This document shows positions 37,401 through 47,079 of a stretch of 64,000 bases of DNA, piece after piece. Below the pieces are notes generated by a model. It did not search any database. It was not told the origin of the DNA and saw only the letters and a list, made by a program, of their open reading frames with translations. The position numbers and the translations under genes are program-made. Within the stretch, counting starts at the first letter, position 1. The number at the start of each line of letters is the position of its first letter. Source of the DNA: Letharia columbiana (Eukaryota > Ascomycota > Lecanoromycetes > Lecanorales > Parmeliaceae); contig NW_023501038.1 of NCBI RefSeq assembly GCF_014066305.1, forward strand, positions 310,001 to 374,000, read 5' to 3'.

Positions 37401-38345
37401 TTACCAACAACAGTCCAACCTGGGTCTACGGAACAGCCACCATCTGCGTCTCGCCGTCTGATAGGTCATTCGGGACCTGTATATGCTGTTTCATTCTCGC
37501 CGTCTATCGCTTCATCGAATCCTCACGCTCCTTCTACCAACTCGAAACACCTTCTCTCCTGTTCGGCTGATAAATCCGTACGCCTCTGGTCGCTTGAGGC
37601 CTGGACCTGTCTTGTCGTTTACAAGGGTCACGATTATCCAGTGTGGGACGTGAAATGGGGCCCATTCGGTCTCTACTTCCTGACTGGCTCACTCGATAGA
37701 ACATGTCGCTTGTGGAGGACGGACCATATCGAGGATCTCCGGATGTTTGTTGGTCATGATAAGGATGTAGATACTGTATGCTTCCACCCAAACAGTGCCT
37801 ATGTCTTTACTGGAAGCAGTGACAGGATTGTTCGTATGTGGGCGGTTGCAAACGGGTACCCTGTGCGCATGTTTACAGGTCATACCGGCAACATCACAGC
37901 CTTGGCTTGTAGTCCTAATGGCAAGATACTCGCTTCTGCTGATGACGCAGGCACCATCATCCTCTGGGATCTTGGTCCAGGAAAGCTTAAGAAGCGAATG
38001 CGTGGCCACGGCAAAGGAGGAATCTGGTCATTAAGCTGGAGTGTGGAATCAACCGTCCTTGCTTCCGGAGGCGCAGACGGTACGGTCCGCATCTGGGACA
38101 TTGCGATTGGGAACGATGCAAGTGGGCAGGGCAGGGTCATTGGGGAAGGAGGTGTTGGACAGAAGATTGATGGAAATGCCGCGCAAATGCAGGCTGTGGC
38201 CGGCGCGGGCACGAAGAAGAAGGGAAAAGATGTGGTGGTCACGTCGGATCAGATCAGTGCATTTCCAACTAAGAAGAGCCCAGTGTACAAGGTCCGATTC
38301 ACTAGACAGAATCTTGTGGTTGCCGGAGGGGCATTTCTGAGCTGA
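34482..38345 (+). CDS. taf5: TFIID/SAGA subunit TAF5
   Basis: WD40 scaffold shared by TFIID and SAGA. Exons 34482-34646, 36148-36289, 36345-36388, 36437-37248 and 37307-38345 are all in phase and give 733 residues. Exon 1 encodes a Ser/Gln/Gly-rich N-terminus ending NLNSI; exon 2 continues VIEYLSKKGYSKTE, the LisH motif, so the first intron is 1501 nt. The NTD2 domain follows (SWIEESLDIYK, LRRLLWPIFVYSFLNL), then an acidic linker, then six or seven WD40 repeats (for example SCSADKSVRLWSLE, TGSLDRTCRLWR, TGSSDRIVRMWA, ASADDAGTIILWD, ASGGADGTVRIWD). Intron 1 holds a large broken reading frame, described separately. An ATG at 36124 in frame with the LisH segment could give a shorter protein. Confidence 0.95.
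34731..35964 (+). pseudogene. Unidentified decayed reading frame inside taf5 intron 1
   Basis: Within the 1.5 kb first intron of taf5, one plus-strand frame runs from 34912 to the stop at 35962-35964 (351 codons) with only two internal stops, TGA at 34993-34995 and TAA at 35464-35466. About sixteen would be expected in random sequence. Both could arise from single C-to-T changes (CGA, CAA). The translated text is Ser/Pro/Arg-rich with protein-like stretches such as EPPSILDPWREPSPEEYRS. A separate frame just upstream (34736-34831) reads RRKPVGFRRTPPPFSLNW and ends in TAG. I recognise no family. It may be a dead nested gene, an inserted gene copy, or a poorly modelled live gene with its own introns. 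Confidence 0.5.
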
Positions 38346-38697
38346 ACAGTACGGACGGCCTTTAGTGCTGAAGGCTGCGCATTTATTCGGACGCCTAGGA
38401 TTGCAGGGTAGGGCGTTGAACCCGGATCAATGGTATCATCCGTTGAGTTTTTGCATTGATCTTACGGCTTGCATCAATGTCTTGACTTGAGCTCTTGTAC
38501 ATACTACAACCATCGAAATTCTTTCATGTTCAAATGCCTTTGTATTTCAGTTTCTCGATGCGGTAGAGTGAAGGTCTCTGAGATCCCGAACATCTTTGAC
38601 CGTGAAAATATTGACCAGAGCGGACTAAATTTTCCATCATCCACCATTCAAACCTACCGCGAAGCTTAATTATCAGGCCAAATCTATCTATCGACGC
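38346..38697. other. Convergent intergenic region
   Basis: About 0.35 kb between the 3' ends of taf5 (+) and the unknown mitochondrial-type gene (-). Nothing recognised. Confidence 0.5.
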
Positions 38698-39976
38698 TTA
38701 TCCGTATACTCGATCCTGAGCAGTGTAGCCCAACAGCTTCCACAGTTCTAATTGCACCTTCACCGTGGTACGCTTCAATTTGATGACTGCAAACTGGTCA
38801 CCATAGTGATCAGGCTGGCTTTCTTGCAAGGCGTTGAGTTGACTGGGGCCGAGCAGGGCGGCTAGGTTGTAGTATGGTACGTAGCGGGTTCTGTGGTAAT
38901 GCATCGCGTAAGGTGGTGGCCCTGTTTCTCTAACGTTGAATGGCGTTGCATCGCTAGTCGACGATTTGTCGTGGATCGAAATTTCGGCGTCTTGCCTTAG
39001 CCATAGCACGGCGGCAACTTGACCGTGCTTATCGATGTTATCATAACTCTTGCACGAAGCAATATAAGCTGCCGGCCTTGAGGCGAGATATGATAATGTC
39101 TCTGATACGTTTCTTCGGAGAATTTCAAGAACAAAGATATCCATGTCTTCGCGCCAGACTATCTCGGACAATCTGACGCTGGGGTCCTGTCTCCAACGAT
39201 AGGGCATCAGTCTATTGTAATGAGGAGGTGTAAGGCTCGAGACGTGCGCGAGGACTTGGCGGGTTGCAAGGAAGTGTGTGCTTGATAATGTACGCATGGG
39301 GCTTTCCATAGTCGTTGATGCGTCGGGCTCCAGAAAAGACGGTGGGATCCCTTCGGGATTTCCATTGGGTATCTTGCCATCGCTAGGATTGGACACTACT
39401 TGTGTTGAGAGCTTTGGAAGATGCCATGGTGCCCCAGTTTTTGGGTGTGTCGAGACACCAAAGGGAATCTGGAAGTAGCTTGGCAGTCGAAGGCCTGTTA
39501 GGACGCATAGTCGAGGTGGAGTCGCTAGTGCAATGGCTGCAATCCTTGTTAGCTTTATGCTTTGTCCCAGAGATCATTGCATGTATACCATAAGGATTTT
39601 TCTGCAGCTTCAATTGGAATGGTGAGGGATCTCCGGATGGAAGGGGTTTCACTGCTCTGTGACGAATTCGAGCAGCTACGAGACCCGGATCTGTCAACGG
39701 TGACTGAGGTAATCGATGTATACGAGTAGCAAGAGGCGATGCTGCTTGTGGGAGAAAATCGTCTTTTTGTGAGTCAAGGCCATCCGAGTTGGTTTGAGCA
39801 GTCGCTGTAGAGGTAGCGTTTTCCTTGTCCTGATGAATGATCTCCAAAAGCTCGGCGTTGCTCAGTTGCTTCACAGCTGGATTTCGAGAGACAATTCGTC
39901 GTAATGTTCTTAGACCACGATGATCCCATGATCGTAGGATCGGTATGCGCCTTGTTGGGAAGCATTTTCTCATCAC
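38698..39976 (-). CDS. Conserved protein of unknown function, probably mitochondrial
   Basis: Two exons, 39976-39589 and 39536-38698, join in phase (QLKLQKNPYA to IALATPPRLC) and give 408 residues. The N-terminus MMRKCFPTRRIPILRSW, rich in Arg and without acidic residues for about 20 positions, looks like a mitochondrial presequence. The middle has ARIRHRAVKPLPSGDPSPFQ and LTGLRLPSYF followed by HPKTGAPWHLP, which look like strongly constrained motifs. The C-terminal third includes MPYRWRQDPS and WREDMDIFVLEILRR and ends without membrane segments. I recall similar fungal proteins of unknown function but cannot name the family. It is head-to-head with clpP, with only 155 bp between start codons, so a mitochondrial role related to protein quality control or gene expression is possible but unproven. 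Confidence 0.75.
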
Positions 39977-40131
39977 CTCTGGTGAGTGCTCCGAGAGAAA
40001 GGTGGAAAAGTGTTTGCGGAGAGCAATTTCGCCGGCGGCGGAAGATTTTTGGCCACGTCAGACCTCTCGCGACACCAAGCTCGACTACCTGAATGAAGCT
40101 TCCCTTTCCCTCTCATCCCTAGCTCTTACCG
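39977..40131. promoter_or_regulatory. Short bidirectional promoter, unknown gene / clpP
   Basis: Only 155 bp separate two divergent start codons, so the promoters must overlap. This suggests shared regulation; no named motif was identified. Confidence 0.5.
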
Positions 40132-41043
40132 ATGTTCATTATGATTGTGTTCAATATTTGCAGAGCACCGATATCCCCAATTCTAAGTGCTGCTGCCCTT
40201 CGAAATGCCTCTAGGCTAGGTTTAAGACGCTTCTCCGGCCATGCTGGATCACAACCGTCGCGAGCATGGACGCCAACACCCTATGTTACTGAGACCATTG
40301 TAGGTCTTCCTCACCGCTTCGGAAATCGATACAAGCATACTGACTAGCTAGGGAGGTGGTTGGCGTACTCGTAAAGCCATAACCCTACACGATCAATTGC
40401 CAATAGCTGACGTTCTAAAAAGATGACATCTTCTCGAGGCTGCTAATGGTTTGTTCCTAGTATTTGTTTCTCAATTGCCGCCTGCTCACTGCTTACGCTC
40501 TAGGAACGCATCATCTGCCTCAACGGTGCAGTCGATGAGACCGTATCCGCTTCCATTGTAGCACAACTGCTCTTCCTGGAAGCGGATTCTCCAGAAAAAC
40601 CCATCAGTCTCTACATCAATACACCTGGCGGCTCTGTTACGGCTGGGTTGGCAATTTATGACACAATGACATACATTTCGTCTCCTGTCACCACCACTTG
40701 TGTGGGTCAAGCGGCATCCATGGGCTCTTTACTCCTGTGCGGCGGTGCACCAGGCAAGCGCTTTTGTTTGCCGCATTCAAGTGTCATGGTTCATCAGCCA
40801 AGCGGAGGATATTTCGGGCAGGCGAGCGATATTGCGATCCACGCAAAGGAAATTTTGAGGGTCCGGCGCCAGCTGAATGAGATCTACCAGAGGCATTTGA
40901 CGCGGCCGCATAGCTTAGATGAGATCGAGAGGCTAATGGAGAGGGACAATTTTATGGGAGCGGAGGAAGCTCTGGAGATGGGCATCATTGATGAGATTTT
41001 GGATAAGAGGAATAAAGAGGAAGAGCAAAAGAAAGAAAGATAG
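40132..41043 (+). CDS. clpP: Mitochondrial ATP-dependent Clp protease proteolytic subunit
   Basis: Serine peptidase of the mitochondrial matrix that works with ClpX. Exons 40132-40299, 40352-40370, 40423-40448 and 40504-41043 give 250 residues. The two short internal exons (19 and 26 nt) are required to rebuild [27 protein letters not shown]. The catalytic triad is complete: Ser143 in GQAASMGS, His168 in MVHQPSGG and Asp219 in MERDNFMG. The N-terminus ([14 protein letters not shown]) is a plausible matrix targeting sequence. The tail is a short charged Glu/Lys stretch. ClpP is missing from budding yeast but present in many filamentous ascomycetes, which helps place the organism. Confidence 0.95.
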
Positions 41044-41373
41044 ATCTAGAGCACAGCATAAGCTGTAGCTTGCTTGGCCTACTCCTCTCCAGGCATGTTT
41101 CATTGGTTAAATGCTCTTCAACGATTGCAGTGTTTCAATGACTTCCAAAGGCAGACCTTACCACCCGGGTCTCGGACAAAGTGAAGCACAAGAAAAACTT
41201 GGTACTTTAGGTGGCTCCTTTTACATCTCTCTTTGTATAAGTAGAGATACGCTAGAGTAGTGTTTCGATACCGGTCCGAGAGTAACTCCGCTTCTAAGAC
41301 GAGTAAGGGATTTGAAGAGCAGCAATTGTCACTTCTCTCCACATCTCATTCATATTAGATTTTCTTTCCAGAT
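41044..41373. other. Tandem intergenic region
   Basis: About 0.33 kb between the clpP stop and the rpb6 start. Nothing beyond the expected 3' UTR and promoter was seen. Confidence 0.5.
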
Positions 41374-42197
41374 ATGTCGGACTACGGCGGCGATGGTGAC
41401 GACGCTGACGATGGGTCAGTTGCGTTCATTTTGCGCTCCAACTTTCCCCGTCCTAGTCCCCACTAAATGCTTTCTTTACAGCTACGATCCCTATGAGCCA
41501 ACTTACGACGACGACGAACCCTTCTCTCCTCAAGACCCTGACGATGTCGAAAACCCCAACGCGCAAACCCCCGCCCCAGGAGGTACGGAGGATCCAGACG
41601 CTCTAATACCCGTGACGAACGGCGTTGGGGGAGCGGTCGTGGAGATCAATGGCGGAGGTGGAGATGTAAATCAACATCAACAAGGAAAAAAGAACGCGGT
41701 GCTGGGATTGAAGGCAAAGAAAATACCAGAGCATGAGAGATCGACGACGCCATACATGACTAAGTATGAGAGGGCGAGGGTGTTGGGGACGAGAGCGTTA
41801 CAAATTAGGTTTGCTCTTCTCCATCCCAGCGACTTAGAGAGTCTTTGGAGTAGCCATGGTCCAGCTAGTGGATTGAGCTGCATCGAGTGGTTCCAAGGGA
41901 ATGCTCCCGTGGGTTGCGGCCAAGATTGATGCAGTAGACACAGCTGCGCAGAAGAATCGAATCATGACTGCTGACCCAACATGATTTACAGCATGAATGC
42001 GCCTGTCCTAGTCGATCTCGAAGGAGAGACGGATCCGTTACAAATTGCTATCAAGGAGCTACGGGAGAAGAAGATACCTTTGGTCGTCAGACGGTATTTA
42101 CCCGACGGAAAGTATGAAACTTCCTTGTTATTCCATTGCCATTCTGGGATTGACATCTTTTAGGTATGAAGACTGGACATGCGAAGAGCTGTTGTGA
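41374..42197 (+). CDS. rpb6: RNA polymerase I/II/III common subunit Rpb6
   Basis: Shared small subunit that stabilises the clamp of all three nuclear RNA polymerases. Exons 41374-41414, 41482-41808, 41992-42111 and 42164-42197 give 173 residues. A long acidic, Gly/Pro/Asn-rich N-terminus ([18 protein letters not shown]) precedes the conserved core: [57 protein letters not shown] and the C-terminal [10 protein letters not shown]. Three introns (67, 183 and 52 nt) in such a small gene is many for this window. The acidic N-terminal part is longer than in yeast but is the variable region of the family. Confidence 0.95.
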
Positions 42198-43218
42198 GAT
42201 GTTTGGAGCATGGCGATTCTAGTGGCGTTACTTTCTATGGCAATTGGACATGCATGCATTGCGCAAGGCGCATAGCAAATGAATCCGCGTGTTGCTTTAC
42301 AGCTACTAATGGGCCTTGAAGATACCCAAAAACCGGTCAAGATCCATTTTCTAGGCCATCTCATCGCTTGCTTAACTTTTCGAAGCTTATTTAGCCTGCT
42401 CGTTGTACATACCATCGTCACAGGCCCTACTTTGAGTTGTAGGGCTACGGCAACAGATGGCTTCGCGGAGTCTTCAATGGACTTTGCAGCATTATACTCT
42501 TCACATTACGATCCCACCATTTGGCATTCCCACCTACTCATGCCCTTGTGTCTTCCCGCTGAATACTCTCGAAGACTTCTTGACCCTTGAGTCTGAACAC
42601 CGAATCCGCCTCACATTCTTGAATGATGACCGCAGCTGCGTGCTCTCTTTGCACGATTTGACTGAACCTTCCGCCGGTGGGGACTAGGGACGCCTGGCCC
42701 AAACGATGGCTAAGATGGTGATTTACAGGGTCAGATATGGTAGAGCTGTTGGAGATAACGAATAATTCATGGCGCATGCAAGGTGAACACGGACATGGTG
42801 TCCGCACTTTGCCTTTTCCAAAAACCAGTAGAACGGCTACTGGTTGGGTGCCGGTGCCGACGATTTGCATGCTAATTCATATATATAAGGAACACCCCTT
42901 GCCTAAAGACATCTCCTGTGCTTTTGCTTAGCATCTCCGCATGGACCCCAAATGCAGCAGTGGCGCATGTGAAAGCTTATTCAGAATTGAAGTGATCTAG
43001 AGGTAGGCTCCAAGCAATTGTGACCTCACTGTCCTGCGCTTAATTGTGAGGCCGAGATGGCAACACAGCATCGCCCGCATCAATTTCACTTACCACAGCC
43101 TTGAGCTCCTAAAAGATGTATATCATGAGTTGCGAGGCTTGAGAGGCCTGGACGGATGCTGAGAGCGGCTGCCTTTAGCTGTTCGAGACAGAAATTGGCG
43201 TATCTCCGGCATAAGAAG
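42198..43218. other. Convergent intergenic region, about 1 kb
   Basis: Between the 3' ends of rpb6 (+) and the sirtuin gene (-). Short frames here show no recognisable domain or plausible splice structure. I see nothing to annotate beyond 3' UTRs. Confidence 0.45.
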
Positions 43219-44468
43219 TTAGTAGTGGCGTAGATTATCAACGACTTCAGGCAGTAATTGATCTGCGCTTTCGTTGCATCGAACTCCCAATTCGCCCTCG
43301 TTGGCTGTTTCCAGACCTGCGTAAAAGCTTTCTTCTCCTCTGACCCCTCCTAGATTCAGGATGCCTATTGGCAAATGTCGTTCCTTCGCCCTTTTCACCA
43401 GTCTCCATGCTGAATAGGTGGCCAGACTGCTTCCGACGACTAGAAGCCGGCTGGCTTTGTCTATGGCTCTCTCGGCTGCGGTTCTGATATCTGAGGCAAT
43501 GGACTCCCCAAACATAACGACGGCAGGCTTCAGAACGCCAGCGTTTGAGGTAGGCGACCAAGCGCCGTCATCATCGACCTCGACCGAAGCTCTTGTACCG
43601 TCCGCCAAGGCTGGGGGACTTGCGAGACATGTAGGGCAGGCAGGGTACCTGAAGGTTGTGTATGGGGCATTCGGTACATCCACGTCTCCGTCAGGGTTAC
43701 TCTTAAGCCCTCTTGCCTTTCGCTCCGCAGGGTTCTCCGAGTTCAACGCTCCAGTTGCCAACATCTCTTCCAGAAATGTTGCCCACTGCGGATTCAACGA
43801 GGATAGCGAATTCTGAAAATCGCTCCTGGGAAGCTGATTGTGACAATGAATGCAGACCAAGGAACGTAGATAACCGTGGAGCTCTATAGTCGGCAAGTCA
43901 GGGTGTGCCATGGAATGGAAAGAATCTACATCTGGAGAGCACCGATTGAATTAGCTGCTGCTGAAGACGTTCCAAATCAAGTATGCTCCTGCAGCGATTT
44001 GATAGGATGTGTAAACATATGCACAAGGCACCCACTTTGCGTAATCACGCTGCTAACCAGTCCCAGCTTGCCCAGATCTTTCACTGCATTATGTGCGACG
44101 TTAGGCCTCGCTTTGTGCAGATTGGTCCATCCCAGAAAACTTCTTGCCCAATAACGTTTCCGAGCTTCGTGGTTGCTGGTGAATTCATTGTAGTAGATGG
44201 GTCTATATGTTCTATTCAAAGTGTATGTGCCTCCCGTGCCACGGTAGTCAGCTAAGCCGGAGGCGACGGATATTCCAGCTCCTGTAAGCAGCACCGTCTT
44301 TGTAGAAACTTTGGCGAGGGAAGAAAGATGAGTATTCGGCAAAACCTGAGGAGAAAGAAATCTGGTCAAGGCATGTCTAGCACCTGTCGGAGTATTGGCA
44401 AATCCAGGGATGATTGTCGGAGGAGGTAAGGGCCCAGTGTAGGGTATTCGCATCAAAGGTTTCTTCAT
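43219..44468 (-). CDS. SIRT4-like NAD-dependent sirtuin, probably mitochondrial
   Basis: Sir2-family NAD-dependent deacylase. Exons 44468-44036 and 43931-43219 join in phase inside the conserved VITQNVDSFH and give 381 residues. Visible motifs are GAGIS (63-67) with GLADYRG, QNVD (about 144-147), catalytic His163 in IELHG, zinc ligands Cys171/Cys174 and Cys243/Cys246, and the late NAD-site VVGSSLATYSAWRL. The spacing and the VDSFH...MAHP block resemble the SIRT4 class, whose members are mitochondrial. Between the zinc Cys pairs lies a long insertion (about 70 residues) typical of fungal members. Substrates cannot be told from sequence. The gene is head-to-head with a mitochondrial-type metal transporter. 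Confidence 0.92.
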
Positions 44469-44710
44469 AAAGAGACATTGATGCAGGTGTTGGAGGAAAT
44501 GAGATTGTTCAAGAAAATGAAGTGATCATGCATCTATGGATCTTCGGATACAGACAAGAGAAAGACGGAGGCTGAAAGCAATCGCCGGCCTGGTGGGGCC
44601 TTTTGCGATAATATTTATTTGGGCCACTAAAGTTGTAGGCAGATTATTCAGATTATTATTGAGGGCATTGTTACGAAGAGATACTGCCGCACTCAGTTGT
44701 CCGTCCACAT
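44469..44710. promoter_or_regulatory. Divergent promoter, sirtuin / metal transporter
   Basis: About 0.24 kb between the two start codons (0.32 kb if the transporter starts at 44786). No specific element was recognised. Confidence 0.45.
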
Positions 44711-46568
44711 GTGCTCGTCTGTACCAAGCGTATAGGCCGAGTAACATCTGACGCTCACCCTGGAGGTAGCGTCCAAAGTGCTGCTCTCATGCCGCTTCCT
44801 CGAGCCTGGAAAAGCTTCGAGGCGCGTGCTCATTTCACCCAATCTCTCTCCCCTAAATTGAGTTGCCGAGTCTTGGTCAGGACACATCGCCGTCACACGC
44901 AGATTCCATTGAATTCTGTTGTCATACTATCTTCCTCTACCACTTACCACACCCGCTCTCTGTTATATCCTTCGAGTAACCACTTCCGCCATCGTCTAAG
45001 GCCCATGATGACTTCCACAACCCTGGCGCGCCCGCACAGCGGCCACTCGCATCAGCACCATCATCATGATAATACGTACCTTGTCTCTACAAACAAAAAG
45101 GACGCCGGTGTCCGTATTACGCGAATTGGTCTTTACGTCAATTTTTGCATGGCTATAGGCAAGGGTCTCGGCGGCTACTTCTTGAACTCACAATCCCTCA
45201 TCGCCGATGCCTTCCACTCCCTCACAGACCTCGTCTCCGACTTTTTGACATTGGCAACGGTGTCTTGGTCGCTGAAGCCTCCAACTTCTAGATTTCCTAG
45301 CGGATATGGCAAAATCGAAAGCTTGGGGTCGCTAGGGGTCAGTAGCCTGTTACTTGCAGGTGGCATTGGTTTGGGGTGGCATTCGTGTGAATTATTATAC
45401 TCGCAATTCTTCCTCGATGCTGCCTCTTCAATGGCAGTACATGGCCATAGTCATGGTGGTGGAGTTTTTGGACATTCGCATAGCCACAACCCAGCAGATA
45501 TGGGAATCCCCAACGTTCATGCAGCCTGGATTGCTGGTGGCTCTATAATAGTCAAGGAGTATCTTTATCGTGCCAGTAAGTCAAGCCCAAAATTTCGGAA
45601 GTTTTCATTTCCCCCAACGCTTCGTCGGTTCGTCAAATCTCATTGCCAGGAGTATTCGAATTTTGCCTTTCACCTTTATTCAGTAGCACTGCACTTCTCA
45701 AAATTACGCATATCATCAGATCACTACTCTCCCTTCTCGTAACGAGCTCCTATGAGAAGCACAGCTCCAGTTGCAGTAGTCCCGCTCATCTCGTTGCATC
45801 AAGTGATATTACTTACTCACGTTGATGGAAGCGAGCCCATGTATTGGAGCAACAGCTATCTGTGATGCAGACAGTGGCTAACATCGTTTATCTGCAGCTA
45901 TGAAAATTGCAAAGGAGCGCAAATCCTCCGTCCTAGCTTCAAATGCCGTCCACCACCGAATAGACTCGCTGACCAGTATTGTCGCTCTCGTTGCTATTGT
46001 CGGTTCCCACGTGTTGGACAATGTCTCATGGCTCGATCCCATCGGAGGTCTTGTCGTTTCAATGATGGTTATCAGAGCTGGCTGGGGCAACACTGGTTCT
46101 GCCCTACTTGAGTTAGCAGACGTTGGCGTCGCAGAGGAAATCAAGGTTTCTGTTCGAACAACCGCTTCAAAGGCACTAGGAGAGGACCGTTTTGGATCTG
46201 GTAGAGTCATGGGCAACCAAATCGAAGTTCGAGATGTGCAAGGGGTTAAAGGGGGACAGAACTATCTGATGAACGTTGAGCTCGCCGTGCCAGGAGAATG
46301 GACAGTGCAAGAGACGCGTCTCGTAGAAGACGCGGTCCGAGAGAGGGTTGGTTCAAAAGTTAGAGGCGTACGCAGAATCAGAGTCAGATTTGTGGCCAGA
46401 AGCGACGAAGCGCCAGATTTTGCCGACGAGTTCATTGGTGCAGACGTCTCTTCAAGCAGCCCGGAGCCAGACGACCTCGACCACACTGACAGCCACTCTC
46501 ACAATCACACCATCGACCACACCCATGACAAGGCTTTATCCAATGGTGATGCAAAAAAAAGGAGTTGA
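44711..46568 (+). CDS. Cation diffusion facilitator, mitochondrial MMT1/2 type
   Basis: Metal/proton antiporter of the CDF family; yeast Mmt1 and Mmt2 move iron across mitochondrial membranes. Exons 44711-45575 and 45898-46568 join in phase (EYLYRAT to MKIAKERKSSVLASNA) and give 511 residues. The N-terminal about 110 residues are Arg/Ser-rich (targeting-like) and end in a His cluster (HSGHSHQHHHH). Six membrane segments follow; the first metal-site motif is ADAFHSLTDLVSD and the second is ASNAVHHRIDSLTS. A His/Gly loop (HGHSHGGGVFGHSHSHN) lies before TM5, and the tail is again His-rich. The start could be 44786 (MPLPRAW) instead. The 322-nt intron is long for this locus. Confidence 0.9.
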
Positions 46569-47079
46569 TAATGTTTTGTTCGGATTTGACAGGAGGGAGA
46601 TACATGAAATTACAGTAGCTCTCTCACCCTCTATTGCCAAAGCTTGGGAACTTTGCATAGCCACGGCGAAATGGGATGACTGGATATGCCGGGTTACGGG
46701 TAACCTTCCTTGATCCCGGTTGAATGCGCACATCCTATCAGCGATTTTGACAGGCCGCTAAACGGAACTAAAAATAAATAACCGGGAATGACTCGTTAAA
46801 TTCAAGGTCTCAATCGCAATACGCCTTTTTTTCTCAACTTGCTACTCGTGCAAATGACCCAAAAGGTCATACAAAGTCTTAACCACTCCCTTCTCTATTG
46901 ATCATTGCTGCCGTTTTCGCCGGAGTATGTTCGTTCCTCTGAGACTAAACAAACGTCATTTCATTTCGCGTCAAACGGCTTTGCTGGATCGCGGACATCA
47001 CACCTGCTACTAAAGTAAAGTGTCTTATGAACTATTGCGCTTACGACCGCGTTTCCAACAAACTATCGCATTGGGAACA
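46569..47079. other. Tandem intergenic region
   Basis: About 0.5 kb between the metal-transporter stop and the xylulokinase start; nothing else recognised. Confidence 0.5.

Noticed and set aside
42279..42870. Short frames on both strands between rpb6 and the sirtuin gene
   Set aside because: No domain, no consistent splice structure, and frames overlap on both strands.
44990..46560. Horizontal transfer of the His-rich transporter
   Set aside because: Composition and introns match the neighbours; His-rich loops are normal in CDF proteins.
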